NCBI GenBank assembly: GCA_030068075.1
Contig: CM057835.1
Location: forward strand, 37,623,715-37,687,714
Length of the DNA: 64,000 nucleotides
Source: Paguma larvata
Taxonomy: Eukaryota > Chordata > Mammalia > Carnivora > Viverridae
Direction: 5' to 3'
Program-made: the position numbers and the translations under genes
The notes under the pieces: generated by a model
Seen by the model: only the letters and a program-made list of their open reading frames with translations
Databases searched by the model: none
Told to the model about the DNA's origin: nothing
Shown: positions 58,240-64,000 of the stretch, piece by piece
Position numbering within the stretch: position 1 is the first letter of the stretch
Layout: each line of letters starts with the position of its first letter

Positions 58240-59045
58240 ACTTATAGAGTCACCCTTAAGATCTCTTGTAGGGTTGGATTTTCTCCTTGTATTCTGAATG
58301 ACAGTCTTGTTGGATAAAGGATTCTTGGGTGCATATTTTCTTATTCAGTACATTGAATATTTCCTGCCACTCCCTTCTGGTCTGCCATGTTTCAGTAGAT
58401 AGGTCTGCTACTACCCTTATGTGTCTCCCCTTGTTTGTCTCTAGCTGCTTTCAGAATTCTATGTTTATCTTTGTATTTTGCTAATTTCACTATGATATGT
58501 CATGGAGAAGATCGACCTGTTACGTCTGAAGGGAGTTCTCTGTGCCTCCTAGATTTCAATGTTTGTTTTCTTCCCCTGACTGGGGAAGTTCTCAGCTATG
58601 ATTTGTTCAAGTACACCTTCTGCCCCTTTCTATCTCTCTCCTTCTTCTGGGACTCCTATGATATGGATATTATTATGTTTCATTGAATCATTTAGTTCTC
58701 TATTCTCCCCTCGTGGTCTTGAATTTTTTTTTATCTTTTTCTCTGCTTCATCTTTTTCCATAATTTTATCTTCTCTTTCACTTGTTCTCCCCTCTGCCTC
58801 TTCAATCCTCACTGTCACTGCCTCTAGTTTATTTTGCACCTTATTTACAGAATTTCTTAATTCATCGTGACTATTTTTTTGTTCCTTGATCTCTTCAGCA
58901 TTAGATTCTCTGCTGTTTTCTATGCTTTTTTTCAAGCTGAGAGATTAATCTTATGACTATTATTCTAAATTCTTGTTCAGTTATATTGTTTATATCTGTT
59001 TTGATCATTTCTTTAGCTGTCATTTCTTCCTGGAATTTCTTTTAA
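58240..59045 (-). pseudogene. L1 ORF1 (RNA-binding protein), broken
   Basis: L1 ORF1 makes a trimeric RNA chaperone. Here the minus strand shows an N-terminal stretch ('EEMTAKEMIKTDINNITEQE', then 'FRIIVIRLIS'). The coiled coil follows (58935-58630: 'KKSIENSRESNAEEIKEQKN...', 'VNKVQNKLEAVTVRIEEAEG'). Next comes the start of the RNA-recognition domain ('HNNIHIIGVPEEGER'), and the C-terminal region includes the complement of TGCCACTCCCTTCTGGTCTG (usual protein: QARREWHD). The frame is broken after about 58630. Confidence 0.85.
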
Positions 59046-59440
59046 GGAGAATTCTTTCATTTTGTTATTTTGGCTAGTTTTCAGTCCATTGTGTGTTTTA
59101 AAAGCTTGTTATGTGCCCTGGATCTGTGAGCACTATATATTAAAGATGAGTCATACACTGTCTAGTGCTCAGCCCCTCAGGAAGTGTTTTTTGGAGTGTG
59201 TTCTATGCTCTCTGTTGTTGTTACTCTGGTTGCTTTATCTCCCTCCTCCTAGTGATGTTTTGGACCCTCCACCAGGTGTGCTTTGACTGTTCATTGAAGT
59301 AGCCCTATGGCCCACCAGCTTGTCCCTGTGGGTCGCTGGAGATGCTATGTCACTCTACAGCCTGGACTCTTGGAAATCAAATTCCTCTGGCCTCAAGAAT
59401 GCTGTATTTGAGGGACTATGGAACTTCAGATCCCCCTGTT

Positions 59441-59454
59441 TCTCCGCCATGTTC
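59441..59454 (-). promoter_or_regulatory. YY1-like motif at the L1 5' end
   Basis: On the minus strand the element starts near GAACATGGCGGAGA. The ATGGCGG core resembles a YY1 site, which in primate L1 lies within the first ~20 bases and sets the transcription start. Its presence suggests that the 5' end of this L1 is close to complete. Function here is inferred only. Confidence 0.45.
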
Positions 59455-59462
59455 GATCTCAT

Positions 59463-59654
59463 GTAAACTGTCTTGAAGAAGAAAGACCTTATGTATCAGG
59501 GTTTATAAAATGGATAAATATCTTATAAAGAAAAAATTAGAATCTTAAAGCTATGACAATTTCATGGAACTCATGATGGCTGTGGTTATTTGGGTTACCA
59601 TGGGGGGAAAAATACACTAGCTTCTAATAGTGTGTTCTCCAGACTAGCAGTGTT
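59463..59654. other. Short unannotated spacer between L1 copies
   Basis: About 190 bp of AT-rich sequence that separates the long L1 from an LTR fragment. No signature seen. Confidence 0.5.
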
Positions 59655-59778
59655 ACAATGTGAATGTTTGTGTCCTCCTGAAATTCCTATGTTGAAATCC
59701 TAACCCTCAGGGTGATACTAAGAGATGGAGCTTTGGAGAGGTGCTTAGGTCATGAGTATGGAGCCCTCATGGATGGAC
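59655..59778 (+). repeat. ERVL-MaLR-type LTR fragment
   Basis: TGTGAATGTTTGTGTCCTCC, TGAAATTCCTATGTTGAAAT, CCTAACCCTCAGGGTGATAC, AGGTGCTTAGGTCATGAGTA, GGAGCCCTCATGGATGG. The motif set (ttgaaatcctaaccc...ggtcatgagggtggagccctcatg) is that of MLT-like mammalian LTRs. It is cut off on the right by L1. Confidence 0.65.
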
Positions 59779-60398
59779 TTTTTCTTTTTTGAAGTAGTCC
59801 TGAATTGCTGTATGCTTCACTCTTATGACCACTTTTGCTGCATGCCAAGGTTTTGGACCCCTGTGTTTTCATTTTAATTTGTTTCCATGTATTTTTTTTC
59901 TTCTTTACTTTCTTGGTTGACCAATTCAGTCTTTAGTAGGATTCTTTAGCCTCTTTGTATTTTTGGTCTTTCCAAATTTTTTCTTGTGGTTGACTTCAGA
60001 TTTCATAGTGCTGTGGTATTATCTGTTTTTTTGAACATGTTGAGGCCTGATTTGTGACTTAGTATGTGATCAATTCTGGAGAATGTCCCCTCTGCACTTG
60101 AAAACACTGTGTATTCTGCTTTAGGATGAAATGATCTGAATATATCTGTTCAGTCCATCTGGTCCAGAGTGTAATTCTAAAGCCATTGTTTCCTTGTTGA
60201 TTTTCTGCTTAAATGCTTGTCCATTGCTGTAAGTGGGGTGTTAAATCTGGTACTATTATTATTATCAATGAATGTCTTTACCTTTGTTATTGTTTTATAT
60301 ATTTCAGTTTCCAAGTTGGGGTCATAAATATTTATAATTGTTAGGTCTTATTGGTTATGATGTATTGCCCTTCTTCATCTCTTGTTATAGTATTTGGT

Positions 60399-60620
60399 TT
60401 AAAAATCTATTTTGTCTGATATAAGTATTGCTATTCCAGCTTTCTTTTGATGTCCATTTGCATGGTAAATGTTTCTCCATCCCCTCACTTTCAACCTGTA
60501 GGTATTTTTCAGTCTAAAATGAGTCTGTTGTAGATGGGTCTTGTTTTTTAATCCATTCTGACATCCTTTGTCTTCTGGTTGGAGCATTTAGTTCATTTAC
60601 ATTGAGAGTAATTCTTGCTA
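60399..60620 (-). pseudogene. L1 endonuclease N-terminal fragment
   Basis: Minus-strand translation in two frames gives VNELNAPTRRQRMSEWIKKQ and then QQTHFRLKNTYRLKVRGWRN followed by IYHANGHQKKAGIAILISDK. These correspond to the start of the apurinic-type endonuclease domain of L1 ORF2 (usual forms NINGLNAP..., QETHF..., GWRKIYQANG..., KAGVAILISDK). The frame change between them and later stops show it is dead. Confidence 0.88.
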
Positions 60621-62855
60621 GAAACGAATTTGTGCCATTCTAATAGCTGTTAAGTCCTTTCTGGAGATTTACTCTGTTCCTTTCTAGTCTTTATCCCTTT
60701 TGGTCTTTCTTTCCCACTCAAAGAGTCCCCTTTAATATTTCTTACAGGGCTTAATTAGTGGTCATGACTCCTTTAGTTTTTGTTTGGGAAACTCTTTATC
60801 TCTCCTTTTCTGAATGATAGCCTTGCTGAATAGAGTATTCATGACTGCTTATTTTCCCCATTCAGCATGTTGAATATTTCATACCACCCCCTTTTTTCCT
60901 GTTATGTTTCTGTGGAGAGATCTGCTGCTAACATTATTTGACTTCTCTTTTAAGTTAGGGACTTTTGCCTTCCTGCTTTTAGGATTTTTTCTTTATATTT
61001 TGCAAATTTAACTATAATATATCTTAGTGTTGGCCTGCTTTTGTTGATTTTGATGGGACTTCTCTCTGCCTCCTGGATTTGGATGTCTGTTTCCTTCCTC
61101 AGATTAGGGAAGTTTTCAGCTATTAGTTTTTCAAGTAAGCCTTTTGCCCCCTTTTCCCCTCTCTTGTTCTTCTGACACTCCTATGAAACAGATATTGTTA
61201 TGCTTTATGGAATCACTGAGTTCCTTAAGTTTACTTTCATGATCTAAGATTTTCTTCCCCCCTTTTGTACGGCTTCATTATTTTCCATAATTTTATTTTC
61301 TACATCACTTATTCATTCCTCTGCTTCTTCCACCTGTGTCATGTCGTCGTTGCATCCAGCCGTTTTTTGCATCTTGGTATAACATTTTTTAATTGCAGTC
61401 TGGCTGGTTTTTAAGTCTTTTATCTTTGTTGAGAGAGATATTATCTGGTGTCTTCTATGTTTTTCTTAAGCCCAGCTGGTATCCTTATGATTGTTGTTTT
61501 AAATTCTGGATCAGGCATATGACATATCTATTTCAATCAGATCTCTGGCCATGATCTTTTCTTATTCTTTCTTAGAGGATGAATTCCTCTGTTCTGACAT
61601 TTTGCTTGGATCTCTGTCTTCTTCTGTGTGTTAGGAAAGCCTGGTATGTTTCCTGCTCCTGAGAGTAATGTATTTATGCAGACAAGGTCATACACTGTCT
61701 AGGGTGTGGGGCTTCAGGAAGTGTCTCTGGTGCTGCATGCACTCTGCTTCTCTCTTTTGACTCTGTCCCTTAGGTCAGTCCTCTGCAGAGTTTTTCGTTT
61801 CCTGCAGTGGGGGGTGTTTGGACCTTGTCCAGAGTGTGGTGAGTTTTAACTGGGTGTGCTCTCATCTGTTTGTTAAAGGGGATCTGATGCTGTTTTCACT
61901 AGAGCTGAAGCTTTGCAGAACTCTGGTCAGTGGACGTCCTGTGGTGGGGATTTGTGGCAGTCTTTTGGGGATGGGGCCCACTGCTCTGGTTCTCAGGCAC
62001 ACTTGTCAGAGAGAAGCAGCACCTGGAGAGCACAGGGTGGGTAGGGCTTGGTGTAAGTGTTTTAGGCCACCATTCTTGGCCTTATGCTGCTTACTGAAGT
62101 TAGTTTATGCTATGGGTGAGGGAGGGAAATGGTGCTAGCTAGCTCCTTCTTCCCCAGAGGTGAGAGTTGGGACTTGCTACTGTCAAGGAAGCCCTCCCAG
62201 AAGGCAGAACAATTTCCCCCTTGGGTGTCTCAGATCTTTGTCTTCACACATCTGTACCCGAGTTGCTTGCCCACCTGGAGCAGTACAGTGCACTTTGGGC
62301 TCTGTCTCTCAGGCCTGCTGAGTTTTAAAGCTTGAAACTTTAGGGACCTGGTGTGGCAGGATCCACGCTGGTCTTCTGGGGAAAGGTCTTATCATGCTGG
62401 GACTTATACAGGTTTGATCCAGAAGGTCAGTTGCCCCAGAGCACAGGAGCATAGTTTTTCAGTAAAGCACAGTAAAGATCCAGTGTCTAGGCTAGCCACC
62501 CTTAGCTGGTACCTCTGCACATATGCTGAGAGGTAGGAGAGAGAAATGGCACCCACTGGTTCCTTTGTCCCCAGAGAGGCAGTGTCACCTCTCTCAAATG
62601 CACTCCAAGAAGGGGGAATCATATCTCCCAGTGTATTTAGGTGATTCTCAGGTCGTGCTATTCTTCCTCCAGATTACTTGCTTGCCTTCTCTAAAGGAGC
62701 ACTACAGCACCGTCAGGTTCTATACCAGCCACACCAGAGACCTCTGAAACTCCAGTCTTTGAGCCCCACTTGTTGCAAAATCTCATGAAAATCAGCCCCT
62801 CTTGTTGTCCCGGTCAATGGCTTTGGGGAAGTGTTTTTGTACAATCCCCTTTGCA

Positions 62856-62990
62856 CTCCTTCCTCTCTCCTCCTCTCTCCTCCTCCTCTCTCCTCCTCCT
62901 CTCTCCTCCTCTCTCCTCCTCTCTCCTCCTCTCTCCTCCTCTCTCCTCCTCTCTCCTCCTCTTTCCTCCTCTCTCCTCTCTCTTCCACCA
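62856..62990. repeat. Polypyrimidine (CTCTCCTCCT)n tract
   Basis: About 135 bp of pure C/T on the plus strand. From about 62911 to 62970 a 10-bp unit CTCTCCTCCT repeats perfectly, with CTCC variants on each side. It lies in the 5'UTR of the adjacent L1 half. Open frames on both strands here (RRREEERGG or SSLLLSPPL peptides) come from the repeat itself. Confidence 0.96.
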
Positions 62991-63225
62991 GGGCTCCCTC
63001 CCCTCTGAAGTATCCATGCTCCATTTCTCCCATAACCACCTTTCTGCACTACTACTTTCCACAATGTGGTATCCTCTCTCCCTCTGGTTGTACAGTTTGT
63101 TCTGTCAGTCCTCAGATTGATTCCTTGGGTTTTCAGAATGATTTGATATTTATCTAGCTGTGTTTGAGGGATAAGATAAGCCTAGGGTCTTCTTACTACA
63201 CCATATTAGCTCTTCTCAGCTGAGA

Positions 63226-63538
63226 AAAGTCAGTATTTACTCTTCTTTAAATGTGTGATAGAATTCACCTGTGAAACCATTTCTTCTTACACCTTTGTTT
63301 TATGGAGGTTTTCCTATTACTAGTAACAAAATTGAATCAGTAATCAATGTTTAGATTTCTTTTTCTTCCCAATCCAGTTTAGAAAGATTGAATGTTTTTA
63401 GGAATTTACCTATTTATTCTATATTGTATAATTTGTTGGCATATATATTTTTGAAGTAGTCTTATGTAATCCTTTGTATTTCTGTGGTGATGGTTCTAAC
63501 TTCTCTTTCATTTGTGGTTTTGAGTCTTCCCTTTTTTC

Positions 63539-63574
<36 letters not shown>

Positions 63575-64000
63575 GATAAGTCTGGCTAACTGTGTGCATA
63601 ACTGTGTGCATTTTATCTTTTCAAAGCACCATTGATTGTTTCTATTGTTTGTGCCTCTATTACATTTATTTCTTCCCTGATCTCTATTTTTATTTTTTCC
63701 TTCTACTAACTTTGGGTTTTTTTCTTCCTTTTCTAGTTCCTGTAGATGTAAGGTTAACTTGTTTGAGATTTTTCTTGTTTCTTGAGGTGTGCCTGTATTG
63801 CCATAAACTTCCTCTTAGGGAGGAAGCCTCCTCTTTGGGATGCTTTTGATGCATCACAAAGATTTTAGTCTGTTGTGTTTCCATTTGCTTTTGTCTCCAG
63901 ATATTTTTTTTAAGTTACTCTTTGATTTCTCTATTTGCTTGTAGCATATTGTTTAGCCTTCATGTATTTTTGGTCTTTTCCATCTTTTTTTCTTGTGACC
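63226..64000 (-). mobile_element. L1 ORF2 fragment (antisense), running off the window
   Basis: Antisense ORF2 linker region: AATTCACCTGTGAAACCATT, GATTGAATGTTTTTAGGAAT, CTTTCATTTGTGGTTTTGAG, GATAAGTCTGGCTAACTGTG, TCTTGTTTCTTGAGGTGTGC, TGTTGTGTTTCCATTTGCTT. It begins right after the 5' end of the previous L1 and continues past the window edge, so its extent is unknown. Confidence 0.9.
63537..63575. repeat. (TTTTC)n and T-rich tract
   Basis: TTTTC units followed by a T run inside the antisense L1 fragment. Confidence 0.88.

Larger units (their letters stand above)
53862..59462 (-). mobile_element. Nearly full-length L1 (antisense), inactive
   Basis: Minus-strand LINE-1 of about 5.6 kb with 5'UTR (about 59045-59462), ORF1, ORF2 and 3'UTR (about 53862-54110) in order. 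The 3' end reads, in plus orientation, ATCAAATTGGCTAACATAGA. The 5' end contains CTCCGCCATG. Flanks CTTGTAGACTA (left) and CATGTAAACTG (right) could be a decayed TSD. A felid SINE at 57535-57745 and a 91-bp duplication at 54185-54366 disrupt it. It is one of the more intact L1s here but cannot be autonomous. Confidence 0.93.
59779..63212 (-). mobile_element. L1 5' half with long 5'UTR (antisense)
   Basis: From the ORF2 linker/endonuclease (59.78-60.62 kb) through ORF1 (about 60.75-61.56 kb; GTTGAATATTTCATACCACC; CTTAGTGTTGGCCTGCTTTT) to a 5'UTR of about 1.65 kb. The 5'UTR contains a CT microsatellite and ends at ACTACACCATATTAGCTCTT. In the minus sense the 5' terminus reads CTAATATGGTGTAGTAAGAAG, a decayed form of a carnivore L1 start. 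The 3' half of the element is missing. Confidence 0.9.

Noticed and set aside
62713..63157. Several overlapping open frames on both strands
   Set aside because: Created by the CTCTCCTCCT repeat, giving Ser/Leu/Pro or Arg/Glu repeats. L1 5'UTR sequence surrounds it.

Overview
The window is gene-poor nuclear DNA from a carnivore, almost certainly a felid. The best marker is a family of tRNA-headed SINEs whose head reads GGGGCGCCTGGGTGGCTCAG, followed by GCTCTGTGCTGACAGCTCAG, a CT-rich stretch and an AATAAA-type A tail. That long form is typical of cat-family Can-SINEs. No canonical gene, rRNA or functional tRNA is visible. All open frames of notable length are pieces of LINE-1 coding sequence, the complement of such pieces, or low-complexity sequence.

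Layout: 1-9.9 kb is old sequence with decayed L2/L2-like, MIR and small L1 remnants, plus three younger SINEs with clear target-site duplications (TSDs). 10.2-22.5 kb alternates unique DNA with sense L1 3' parts (10.2-11.5 and 19.4-21.95 kb), antisense L1M pieces, L2 remnants, a 246-bp Tigger-like MITE with TA duplications, and a small 5'-inverted L1. 22.5-29.9 kb holds a MER5-type hAT remnant split by a SINE, an L1 3' end that abuts a 382-bp near-perfect palindrome, a possible LTR, and one weak candidate for a coding remnant on the minus strand near 28.8 kb. 29.9-33.3 kb is an antisense L1M 5' half. 33.3-36.5 kb is mostly unannotated unique DNA. From 36.5 kb to the end the window is dominated by antisense L1 bodies placed end to end or nested. 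They include one nearly full-length copy (53.86-59.46 kb, with decayed ORF1 and ORF2) and one 5' half with a long 5'UTR (59.78-63.21 kb). SINEs, two more 5'-inverted L1s, a sense L1 fragment and LTR fragments are inserted among them.

Nothing here works together as a pathway. The window is a record of retrotransposition: ancient L2/MIR/DNA elements, then L1M, then carnivore L1, then felid SINEs, with later microsatellite growth and small tandem duplications. I found no undescribed biological system. The structures most worth checking are the palindrome at 24.57-24.95 kb, the three inverted L1 insertions, the in-frame chimeric L1 junction near 40.23 kb, the two different L1 5'UTR types, and several simple-sequence tracts with unusual DNA-structure potential. 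Repeat family names are from memory of consensus features and were not checked against a library.
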